64,000 bases of DNA, from contig WNNJ02001318.1 in NCBI GenBank assembly GCA_012934845.2, positions 62,001 to 126,000 on the forward strand. Reading direction: 5' to 3'. The stretch comes from Pomphorhynchus laevis (taxonomy: Eukaryota > Acanthocephala > Palaeacanthocephala > Echinorhynchida > Pomphorhynchidae). The notes under the pieces were generated by a model, which saw nothing but the letters and a program-made list of their open reading frames with translations, did no database searches and was not told where the DNA came from. The translations under genes and the position numbers were made by a program. Shown here piece by piece: positions 11,641-23,100 of this stretch; the first letter of the stretch is position 1, and each line of letters begins with the position of its first letter.

Positions 11641-12194
11641 AATGTATAAAGTTAGACCATAAGATATATTTCGATTGGCTTTAATTATTTAATATGAAGA
11701 TGTTTTTTAGCCTTTTTATTAATAAAGGAAATGTTAATGCCAAACATTAAATCGATTTTAATTCAAGGAGATATTAGCAAGATTTTAATTAGTTCTTAAT
11801 TTATTAACGATTTTTATTTCAAACAAATTTATTTAAATTAAATGAATTAATTAATAATTATTAATTGAAAAATTAATTCATTTAATTTTAGATTTTAATT
11901 TGTTTTAAAATTCGCTGTAAATGATATTGTTTACTTAGTGCTGTAATTTAAACTTATGCTTTGTTGTTCGATTTTTCTTTCTTATAAATATTTTCCAGCT
12001 CTCTTTTAACATATTTGAGATTCTATCGTTTATCTTTAAATATTGTGACATAATATTATACAAGTAAAAATCACATCAATCTCTCTTAAATTGTGAATTT
12101 AATTAAAAAATAATTTAAATCTTCATTGTCATAAATTTAATGTAAGATATGTAGTCTACCGCGCCGAAAGCGTATATCTAGTTAAAGTAACAGA

Positions 12195-13300
12195 AGATTA
12201 CCATTCTTTGACGTCTTAGTTAGGCGTGATACAATGCCATTATTTAAGACTAGTGTCTATTAAAAGATGGGCACTCGACAGGATATCGTGCCTTGGTCGT
12301 CTAACATTCCTATTAAGTGGTTGGTATCGGCTGTTCTCTCTCACTTTCGACTCGGTAGACTTATATGTTTCTCCGATGATTTGTATGCTGATAGGCAAGA
12401 TGTTATTACGCATAGTTTGATAGGGAGTGGTTTTCCCAGATGGGCAATCAAAAAGGCCTTTATTGTTCAGCCATATAAAGAAGTCGCATATTTGGTCTTT
12501 AGAAAAAGGTGAACTATTTAGGCATTCCTTACATAAATAACAGACGGAATTCTCGTTTATCAAATTTTATTTCTAAGAATGTGATGAATAGCAATACTAA
12601 TGAAGTCTGCATTTTTAAAAGAAAATTGCCTAAAATGCATAACTTATTAAAGCCTAAACCTTTATATATAATAGAGAGTCAATTGTTTATAAAATACCTT
12701 GTTATGATTGTGACTGTGTCTATATTGGCTAGACTGGACAATATCTGAAAGAATCAAGCAACACGTCTATAATCTACAAAAAGGAACTGTTTTCAGTGTC
12801 ATTGCTTAATATTGTACATCACTTAATCATATGGTTGATTTTCATAGCGCTACTGTGTTGTCTTACGAAAACAATTAGTTAACACGGATAATAAATAGAA
12901 TAAGCAATTTTCATGGCTCGTGAGTCCAACTAAATGTCTAATAAGAAAACCGGACTATAACCTTAAGTTAAAATATAATTAATTTCTTTCTGTTTTTGAT
13001 TATGTAAAGTAATGTGTTTTACTGAGTGTTATTTTGTATTTTACTAAATGATGTTTTTAGTTCTTTGGTTCTGATATTGTTATAACATTTTGTTCTGCTT
13101 GATTACGTAGTTTTTACTGTTTAAGCGCTTTTTGGTCCCGTTACTATGCTGGGTCGAGGAATATGAGAAGAAACATTATAGCATAACGATTCCTTCTGAT
13201 GATTTCTAATTCTTATTCTGATACATCGTTTGTTATGTATTTGTCAATTCATAAAAATTGACTTTTATTTTAAATTTCAAATTTAATTAAAATAAACCAG
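12195..13300 (+). mobile_element. Penelope-like element: end of RT, GIY-YIG region and tail
   Basis: Around 12195-12260 broken frames read like the end of a Penelope-type RT (PFFDVLVRRDTMPLFKTSVY), then the RT-endonuclease linker (IKWLVSAVLSHFRLGRL, GFPRWAIKKAF, and IPYINNRRNSRLSNFI near 12530). Near 12690-12760 comes a GIY-YIG start in pieces (IPCYDCDCVYIG, then LKERIKQHVYNLQKG). The 3' part 13130-13300 shares a terminal motif with Penelope tails at 37655-37830 and, inverted, 59440-59650. The copy is truncated at its 5' end, with several breaks, and is old. Confidence 0.7.
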
Positions 13301-13504
13301 ACAATATTTATCTGAAAGAATCAAGCAACACGTATAGTAATATCATAGTAATATCCTATTTTTATTTTATTTTGTGTGTTTTAGTTTGTTTGCATTCTAC
13401 ATTTTGTATTAAACAATATCTATAATTGTTTTATTTTTTATGGTCAAAATAAAAAATGTTAATAAAAATATTGAGTGCTTCTTTTGTCGTGTATTTTTTC
13501 TTGC

Positions 13505-13645
13505 TTTATCCATTTTGTAGCGAGCCGCAGCATATAAATACATGTTCATATACAAAGCTAAAACAATTTTCTTTTTTCATAATGATGGCAGTTGCCATTG
13601 AAATATTGAATAATCTATTTCGTGTTTGATTTTCCTTGATTTTTT
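13505..13645. repeat. Dispersed repeat flanking the LINE, left copy
   Basis: The sequence starting tttatccattttgtagcgag and containing cattgaaatattgaataat matches 18176-18335 with roughly 15% differences and small indels. The two copies lie on either side of the LINE at 14329-18176. 13650-14328 is A+T-rich with nothing further recognised. Confidence 0.8.
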
Positions 13646-14328
13646 AATTGTTTTATTTTTTATGGTCAATTTGATTATCTACTTGCTAAAATTTCATGTT
13701 TTACTGTTTTATTTTGTTTTTGTTCTGAGATTAATACATAAGCGCGGAAATTCTAAGTTTAAATTATTTCAGATTTTTACCGTCCAAATATTTCTGCCAT
13801 AAGAAAAGCAAATTTCAACAAATTTAACCTCAATACGAGATTAATATAATTTACTATATAGTCGATTGAAATATAGATAAATTCAAACGTTTCAGTAATG
13901 CTTTAACTATCTATTTAATCGATTGCAGTCCGTTAAATTAATAATCGCATGGTATTATTCAAATTACATTCCACTTGAACACTAAAAGCTCAAGAAACAC
14001 TAAAATGATACACACGTTCAGTAAAACTGAAATATAGTAAATATTATTTGAAAAATTATTCCAGCGTAACGGATGTGTGAATATCCTGCTAATTGTAATG
14101 AAAAAGTTACCTTTTAATGCTATTGCTTTGCTTTATTTTATTTACTGTTTGATCGCTTTCTCTTGTTGTGTATATTTTCTTTTATCCAAAAAAATAATAT
14201 GTAATTAATCCTTTGAATGCTCCGACGTGCACATTTTTTTTCATGTTTGATTATTCAAATCATCAAAATCATATCAAAACTATGTTTTATATCGTTGATG
14301 TATTGAGTTGCACTCAACATTTTTAAAA

Positions 14329-17300
14329 ATGAACAATGTACAAGTAATTTCGGAGCTATCAAACGATAGCAGCAAAAATCATTCAAAAATCAACGATATT
14401 CCTACAAAAGAGACAAATTAAAGGTAAATCTAACTACAGATCCAAGTAACAAGGTTAGTAATTTTTCTATGGTATCAGGTGATGGGGAGGTGCTTCCCCC
14501 ATTCCTAAATTAAAGAATTTGCTAATAATTAAAGTTAAGAAACTGATTGAAAAACACGATCTCTACAACAAATTTTTGAGATCCTTCATTAAACAGTTTC
14601 AGAACAGGGTTCTATTTAACTCTGTTAGGTTACACCCTGCGGAGGTGAAGATCTCTTTTGTATCGAATGACCTTGCCGCAAACTACATGGAGTACTTTTC
14701 TGCCAATTTAGCTGAATATGGTGAAATTTCATCCAAGCCTATCCTAGCATCGCTAAAAGTTTCAAATCTTCCCTGTTCAATGGAAGAAGAAGATATACGT
14801 TCTTTTATGGCAAAATTCAAGGTCACCAATCTGAGGTCAATCCGGGGTAGGGACGGGAACCCTATCCCGGTTGGCTTTTGCAATGCTCCCGTAAATATTG
14901 CTGAATCCTTGTCTAATTCTGCGTCGAATCCCTTTATGGGTTTCAATATTAAATTCACGATCACAGAGAGGGATGATCTGACCTATCCCCACTGCAGCCG
15001 GTGTCACAAATGGGGACACTGGGCCTCCAGCTGCAGTGGGACCCCTTCGTGTGGGGTCTGTAGCTCCACCAGCTGTCCTTCTCTTACAACTACCGATCGC
15101 TGCGAGGCCCCCCTTTCCTGCTCGAATTGCGGGGGGGTGCCATCCTGCTTGGAGCAGGAAATGCTTTCTATTCAAAGAATATAGACAATTATTTGCTGAA
15201 ACCGCCCAATCCGACCAAGTCCCTCACGGTCACTGCAGCTCCACGTATGGATGACGCTGACATTCTACGGATTATCGACTTAAAGACTTCGAATGCTCTT
15301 CGGCAGATGGAGGAGTTAGTACGCTCTATCCTAATTGTTATCGGGACTAATCCTGTGCTTCCTGTTTCCTCGGTTCCGGAGTCGAAAAAGAGAGGGGCTT
15401 CAGCCCATGCCGTCCCCCGCTCAAGATTGGGAAGCTAATCCAACAGAAGACTAATAGGGGAAATGAAGATACTGCCCAGGGGCAAGTACCTTCCTTGAAG
15501 GGGGCTAGTGGTTGGGAAGGGCAACCTTCCTGCACCTAGCTTTGTCTAGGTAGGCAAACCACCATCCAACTAATCTATCACAATGCAGAGTACTCGTGAG
15601 CCTTTTTCACTGAATATCCTTCAGTGGAACTCGGGAGGTGCTTCCGCCCTTAGACTTCTATCTGGTAGAGATGCAGATGTTATAGTCCTTCAGGAGACGC
15701 GGTCTATCCGTCTCCCCCAGGACATTACTCGATTTATTCCAAAGCATATCTGTTCCCACTATACTCAGTACATAACCCCACCTCACTCCTCTTCATCTCA
15801 AGGACTCTTGACCTTAGTTAAGTGCCCCTTAATGTCCTCCCTCCTATTAAACTACTAATGTCCAGCCCTTTCTTGTTTATTAGTTTCACTCAGTAAGAAC
15901 GGTAAACGCATAAGTCTAGCCAATGTCTACATCCGTCCAGGTCGAAATTCAAAAGAACCGTGACCTCCTGGATAGTATTATTGACAGCGGTTATGGCATG
16001 ATACTTGGAGATTTCAACGACAGAACTGATCGTTGGATCAATGCAGCACTTCGCAGAGCTAGGAACGGTTATCTTATTCACAAACCCCCGTCACCTACCT
16101 TTCATTGCACATCAACAAATTCTATCCTCGACATTTTACTGCTTCACTCGAGGTGGTTGTTAAAACCCTTCTGCACGGAGCAGTCGCGCCAGCAATTGTC
16201 CACCTCTCATGACCTAATTCGTTGGAGGATTGAGGAAGATATGTTGCTTCGAAGGAGGCTTTCACTTTGATCCGATCAGAGTGGCCCTCTTTCAAGCGGC
16301 TATCCAACACTTTCCCGTAATAAGAAATGGGAGTTTGACCAAATTTAATACCTACCTTTTTTCGCAAGCTACCGCGATTTTATCGACTACCTATAAAGGT
16401 CATATATGCAATCCTACTCTGACAAAACTCAAGGTCCTAGCGAAATTATTTAACCTCCCTAATCTCTCCGTTTCTGCCAGACAGCCTCTCTCGAATGAAT
16501 ACTGGAGCACTAGATATAGGTTACAGCTGAGTAGGGATAGAACGAGCATTGCTCGCCTTAATCCTTCTCAGTCTTCCTTTTGGAAGATTTTCAAGAAGGA
16601 GAAGTTTGTTTGCTGGAAGGATAGAGCATTGGGTTGGATAGGGAATGTTGGCCTTGATAAAGTTTTGGAGAAGTCACTAGCCCTACACAACTATGGAGCC
16701 ACTCTATCACCTCAACCAATCCCGCCTTGGTGTAACTTCAGGAGTAGGGATCTATCTGTTACGGATATCCTTAACTCCTGGGGTCCACTCCCGGGCATCT
16801 CCAAATCCGTCGTTCCACTTTCTTCTCGGGTCTGTCAGCTTTTGACAGCTGATCAGAGAAGAGAGATGGCCGTCACAATGCTTTTTGCCTCCCCATCCGA
16901 TGTAGCAGGCATCAATATTAGTAAGCGTGTTTTTATTCCTAAGAAAAAATCCTGCTCATGCCCTAAAGATCTGCGACCCATTTCGATTCAAAATGACCTC
17001 GTATCGATTTACGAAAAAGCGCTTGCATGTAAAATCCGCGACCATTTAAGTAGGCGTAATTTGATCCCTCCAGGTTTTCATGGTTTCGTCAAAGGTCGCT
17101 CGGTCCATTCAGCAGTTGGTGAGGTGGAGCAGTTTTGTCGGGATAATAGCCATCGTCTAGTTGTGGCTGTTTTCCTTGACTTTTCTGCTGCATTTGACCG
17201 CATCTCCATTCCTTTTGTGATCTCTTCTCTCAGGTCCCTCGGGTTGCCTGCGAGAATTGTGAACAGAGTGGAGATCCTGCTGTACACCAAGCGGATTTTA

Positions 17301-18176
17301 TTATGAAGACGACCCTGATGCGCGTCAGTTCTACCCTATTACGGGTGTACCTCAAGGATCCCCACTTTCTCCTATCTTATATCTTGCTGCCTCTATTAAA
17401 CTATTCAAAATATGTAACCGCGAACAACGTCTTGTGGTGTACGCTGATGACACCACAGCCTTGTTCACTGGACACAGGTGTAAAGACGTAGTCTCTGACA
17501 TCAGCCGTTTCTTTTTAAGATTAAAAGATCAGTTACCCATATCCAATCTTATTTTAAACTCAGCTAAATCGCAGGTGGTCGTCTTTCATGGCACACCTGC
17601 TACAAAGCAAAAACTTAAGAGATTAGCACTCTCTGCGCTCTCCTCCATATTTGCCTCTGAACCACTTCCCACATTCACAAGTCGAGTAAAATACCTGGGG
17701 TTCACCGCTACGGTGAACTGGTCGGCGAAAGCTTACCTGGATAGACTCAAACGTATCCTGAAGAAAGCTAGGTTGGCCCTGAAACGGGCTCAGCATCTGT
17801 CATTGAAAGGGAAATCCCAGGTGCGCCTTTGGGGCACTTTGGCTATCTCGGGATTAGTCTTCTTCTCAAGAGGACGTCCCCCAGAGCAAAGGCTAAGGTT
17901 TCTTAAGCTCCTCGTCTCTCGTTTACCAAGCATAGTCCGCGCCGATTGGATTCTTCGGGGGGGTGAAAGACCCCGGGTGGTTCAGTCGGAAGGCGGCGTG
18001 TTGGATCGGTTGGGGGCTCAGATCCCTCTGGATCTGAGGCCATGAAAGAGAAAGGGAAGATGGAAAAAAAACGAAGTTAAATTTTGTCATTTTTTATCTG
18101 AGTTGGTTATGACCTACCTTTTTTGTTCTTGCTATATTTTGGTGTATTTAATAAAGTCTATTTATTTATTTATTTT
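14329..18176 (+). mobile_element. Decayed jockey/I/R1-like LINE (ORF1, endonuclease, RT)
   Basis: ORF1 begins near the ATG at 14329, continues in a second frame 14519-15184, and carries a CCHC zinc knuckle CSRCHKWGHWASSC plus further paired cysteines, as in the gag-like ORF1 of this group. ORF2 starts at the ATG at 15583 with an apurinic endonuclease (LNILQWNSGGA, VIVLQETR, MILGDFNDRTD, STSHDLIRW), then an RT (FIPKKKSCSCPKDLRPIS, GFHGFVKGRSVHSAV, AVFLDFSAAFDRIS, GVPQGSPLSP, VVYADDTTALFTG) to the stop at 18043. About five frame changes interrupt ORF2. G+C is much higher than the surroundings. The 3' end has an AATAAAG and a (TTTA)n tail at 18158-18176, typical of target-primed insertion. Confidence 0.9.
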
Positions 18177-18335
18177 ATCCATTTTGTAGCGAGGCACGTC
18201 ATATAAATGCATGTTCATATTATTTTAATGTACAAATCTGAAACAAATTTCTTTTTTCCTGATGATGATAGAAGTCGTCATTGAAATATTGAATAATTCC
18301 TTTGGTCTTTGATTTTCCCTGGTTCCTATAAATTA
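18176..18335. repeat. Dispersed repeat flanking the LINE, right copy
   Basis: Homologous to 13505-13645. A third partial copy of its right-hand part (gaataattcctttggt...ccttggtt.ctataaattaacat) lies at about 18510-18580, so the repeat is locally multiplied. Confidence 0.8.
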
Positions 18336-19164
18336 ACATATACTAAATTCAAGAAAATGGATGATTTAAATATCTTCAATCTATAATATTATAATATTAT
18401 ATAATATCTTCGACAAAAGTTAGCGAAATACGAAATAAAATTCTCCTTTCTTTGATCCAGCTTAAATAATTCTACACCAATATATCTTAAATTAGCTATT
18501 GTATATTGACATAGAATAATTCCTTTGGTTTTTGATTTAATTATCCTTGGTTTCTATAAATTAACATAAAATAAATTTAATCTTCATTAAATTTATTAGC
18601 ATACGCAAGAATAAGATGAACATTTTTACACAATTGATTAAAATAGCTTCCACTACTCATTTAAATTATAAATAAAGTGTAATGTAAAATAGTTAATCAA
18701 ATTCAAATGAGTTTTATATTTTTTGTATAAAAATATATACAATAATGTAAAATAGTTAATCAAATTCAAATGAGTTTTATATTTTTTGTTTCAGTAAATT
18801 CTGAACTTTATCTTGCATATTCTAGATTGCATATTTTATTAATCGTAGAAGATAAATGTTAAAACTTAATGTTATTTGTATCATAAAATAAATAGAAAGT
18901 TTTGTTTTTCAGTCGTTTACTTATAAACGAAGGCAAATAAATATATTAATAAATTGGATGGCAATTTTATATTGCGAGATTTCAAGGGCAAATTAATTAC
19001 AATTTTTAAATATTTTTAATTTAAATTAATTTATATTAAAAATAATATATAATTTATTTATATATTTGTATCCTAAACATATTTTTAATTAGTTTTTAAA
19101 TATGCTGTTTATTTTATTTATTGATTATTATAGATTATGCAACATCACAGTTATATTTAGGCTA

Positions 19165-19166
<2 letters not shown>

Positions 19167-19236
<70 letters not shown>
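19167..19236. repeat. (TA)n microsatellite
   Basis: About 35 TA units. The surrounding stretches 18580-19166 and 19237-20090 are A+T-rich with a short local duplication (taatgtaaaatagttaatca twice near 18680 and 18742); nothing else was recognised there. Confidence 0.97.
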
Positions 19237-19239
<3 letters not shown>

Positions 19240-20084
19240 CATAAGAGTTTCGTTTGAATCGGTATATATAAAGGCATTGTATGCACTTTGTGAATGCGCA
19301 AGATTCTTCAAGTTATAATTGATACTAAAGAAGTATTATATCTGATAAAAGATATAACAAATATTGCAATATTACAATTCATGTGATATAAAATTTTACG
19401 TTTAATAAATATTAAGTTTCAAATAATAGTTATAAATATAAATTTTAATAAAGCATTTCTTCTTAATCCTATCCTAATTCTAATACATTAATACATTAAT
19501 CGGTTTGTAACAATACTGGGACAAAACTCAAAAATTCTGCTGAGTTATAAAATGTGCTAAAAAATCTGAATTATAAATAAATTAAGATATTTTCAAATAT
19601 AATAGTTCGATTTTTTAATTGAACTATTTAATTTAATGGATGATTAATCATGCGTTTAATAAATTTTACTTAATTAAATGATTAATTCACAAATTAAATT
19701 CTAGATTAAATAAAAATTATTTTTTTATAATTATTTGTTTTTCTTAAGTAATTGCTAAAATGTTTCTTTTTATTTACTAAAGTTATTGTTAAATCAACTT
19801 GGTCTAATAAGCGATAAGCTTTTATCTTAAAAGTTGTAATACTTTTAGAATTTTTATTTTTTATAATTTCAATTCAGATACTTGCCAGTAATTAATCAAT
19901 AATTTTATATCAATAAATAAGTAATAAATTATTTAATTAATAATTAAATAAAAACAAATAATAAAATAAAAATTGATAATAATCAATAATTTAATTACTA
20001 ATTGATCGTCAATACTTTGTGCAATCCAAAATGTAAAATTGTTTAAAAATTACATATTTCTATTAAAATTACGTCTGATTTGTA

Positions 20085-20111
20085 AATGGTTTCGAATTTT
20101 AGATATTTCAT
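20085..20111 (+). promoter_or_regulatory. Likely spliced-leader or 5' UTR acceptor of PIN1
   Basis: ttcgaattttag ends at 20102, nine bases before the ATG at 20112, matching the short-leader pattern of WDR82 and BUD31. Confidence 0.45.
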
Positions 20112-23100
20112 ATGAACGATATTGGAGAATTACCTAATGGCTGGGAACAACGCGTTAGTCGCTCTAATGGTAAAATACTGCATAAATATGATATTTTACC
20201 AACACACCTTATAAAAAGTCAAATCATGACAGCACTTCCTAATATTAAGATAAAGTATTTTTTAAATGTTTAAATATTTTAAATAATCATGCTGCTTATG
20301 GCCATGCCATTTTACTATAAATTATTAAAAATCCAAATGAACTATTGAGGTGATCAATTAGTAACCAAGTAATTAGCTCTTAATAATAAATTGGTTATTA
20401 ATTATGAACGCTATTGGTTAATTTTTAATAATTATTAATTTAAATTTACCTTAAAATTTATTAATTGATAGTGTAAAATATGCACCAAGCAATGCGTCAG
20501 GTCACATGTCAAATACTTCATATTAATATATTTTTATTTAGATTTAGTATTTTTTAAGTGGATCATGCAGACAGGCAGCTTACAAGTTCCCTAAACTTAA
20601 CAAAAAATATTTAAAAAGTGACTGAAGTACATACCACGTAGCCGACTTTGGAACAATGAAATACAGTCAAGCATGTATCTACCTAGACCACATCTAACGT
20701 CACACGTATTGCAATACACAGATGACTGTGATTCTGAAAGTCACATACCTGGAATGACTTACATATTGTGTCTAAACACACTATTTAGTACGCAATCGCT
20801 ATTCTGCTAATAGCGAAATAATCAGAATACAGAGATTCATTGAGATGCATGACATACGATTATTTTGACATACGAGCATCAGCTCGGACAAATTGTCCGA
20901 GCTTGCGATATAAGCTAATTTTTGACATGCGAGCATTGTTTGGAGACTACGGATAACATGAAGTAAAAACGTCAATCTAAATGGATGCCCTTTTGTCGTT
21001 ACCACGAATAATCAGTAGGGGATACTTCCCATCCCTGGTTGCAGATGGAGAACCCCTATAGGGTAGTTATTAATGTTATTATCCAGAAAGAATGCTAATA
21101 CAACTTTTTAATTGACACAAACAGGAAAGTATAAACCTCATGCTTTTTTACAACCTTCGTCGGGAAGCTTAACCCGGAATGCGCCTACCACAGAAGCCTA
21201 ACCCCCAATGGGCGTTTCGACCTTAGTTTACTCATCACTACAGGGTGATCTCATCAGTGTGGCCATGTAGCTACACAACTTCGACGGTACTTTATCCTAA
21301 GTAAACCTCTGAATGGAAATCACTAAGCACACGCTTTTCAACCGGTGGAGGAGCGTGGTCCTAGCAATGGATATACTAGTTCAGTCCAATACATATTGGA
21401 ATCTTCCTGTTAAGAGTTGGTATCCGCAGTAAACCTCGCTAAGCGCACGCTCCTCCATCGGTGACTAGCCTTACAAATAGTATGGTTTGCGTAAGCAGTG
21501 TCTTCACAGGACAGCACATATGATATTGTTCCTTCATTCATCAGCTTACTTATGTTGCTGAACAGCCCACACACGCTTGTATACAGCTGAAGCACATATT
21601 AGCCAATGCAGGGCATTGTGCTAAAAAATCCTACCAAAAAATCGACCACTTGCCAAATAGTTTTCAATTGTGCTAATCTCAATTTATCAGACATGTGTTT
21701 GAACTACAATTCTAAGAGAATGAATAAGTTTAAAGTAGTAATACCCGGTCAATACAGGCATCGTTTTCTATCATGGATAATAGACTGGTTGTTCACGATT
21801 GTACCATATGAACGTTGCCAAACTACAAAATATGATTGGATGTAATTTGTAAATTGACAATACGTTGAGATTAATAAATAACCTATTAATACGAGTTAAA
21901 TAACGAAAAAAAATACTTTAAAAAATTAAAAAATTATTGTTTAAAATTTAAAAATACATTTTTGATTTAATGCATTTGTTTCCTGTGGTTTAAAAAAGCA
22001 TGGACATTATAAGTAGTCTTTGTTAAAACAAAAATAAGACATTTACATTTATGTTCATTGCTAAATGACATGAATTGTTGAATTTCAATATAGTGATCTA
22101 TTTTATATTTATTTTGCATTTGTATGCTTTGAAATGTAGTTTAAATTACGGTTTCGAACTTTCTCCGTTTTAAACATATTCGTTCTTAACATATTCGTTC
22201 TTGAACATATCCGTTTTTGGATAATGAATATGATCCGTACTTTGTTGTTGAATGTAATGATGTTGATAGCATCAAACAATGCACTTAGACCATTTGCCAT
22301 TATTGAGAGTGAATTTGACGATGAAGACTATGTAACTACAATTGAACTACAATTCCAAGAGAATGAATAAGTTTAAAGTAGTAATACCCGGCCAATACAG
22401 GCATCGTTTCCTATCATGGGTCAGTTATCTGATCTGATTATATAAACAAATAACTTTTAAGTAGGATTCAGTTATCAATAAAAGTGCACTTCCAAGGATC
22501 TCACATAATATTTTTACTTTGTTATATCGTCGTATAGGAAAAGTTTACTATTTAAACAAACGACTCAATAAATCCCAATGGGAGAAGCCCGTTGACGGAA
22601 TTAATCTTTCGATCGATGAAATTGTTGAAGACAATGCCGTGAAAATCAGAGCATCGCATCTCTTGGTTAAGCACTCAGAGTCTAGAAATCCATCGTCGTG
22701 GCGGCAAAAACATATTACAAGATCACCAGCTGAGGCACTGGATATAATTTCGGGTAAAGCGATTATTTTTATTTTAAAAATTTCGATTTAGATGATTTGC
22801 AACATCTCTCTTGATGAGAGATGTTGGAAATATCTAAAAACATCTCTCTTAAATCTCTTATATTACAAGTGATAAAATATTTTATTATTTTATATTATGA
22901 AATATAATATAAATATTATTTATTATTATAATATTTGTGCATATGATAGATTTAAGATTAATGTTGTTGTAATAATATCAATTGGATTTATATTTTTTTA
23001 TTAGTATTTATTTTTATCGTAAAATACAAAATATACATAAAAAATATTAATCTTCTATTTAGTTAATTATTATAATAAAAGATCTTGTCTACAATTGATA

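Noticed and set aside
21701-22420. Direct repeats as a small LTR element
   Set aside because: 77-bp repeats without element-like ends, primer site or coding part.
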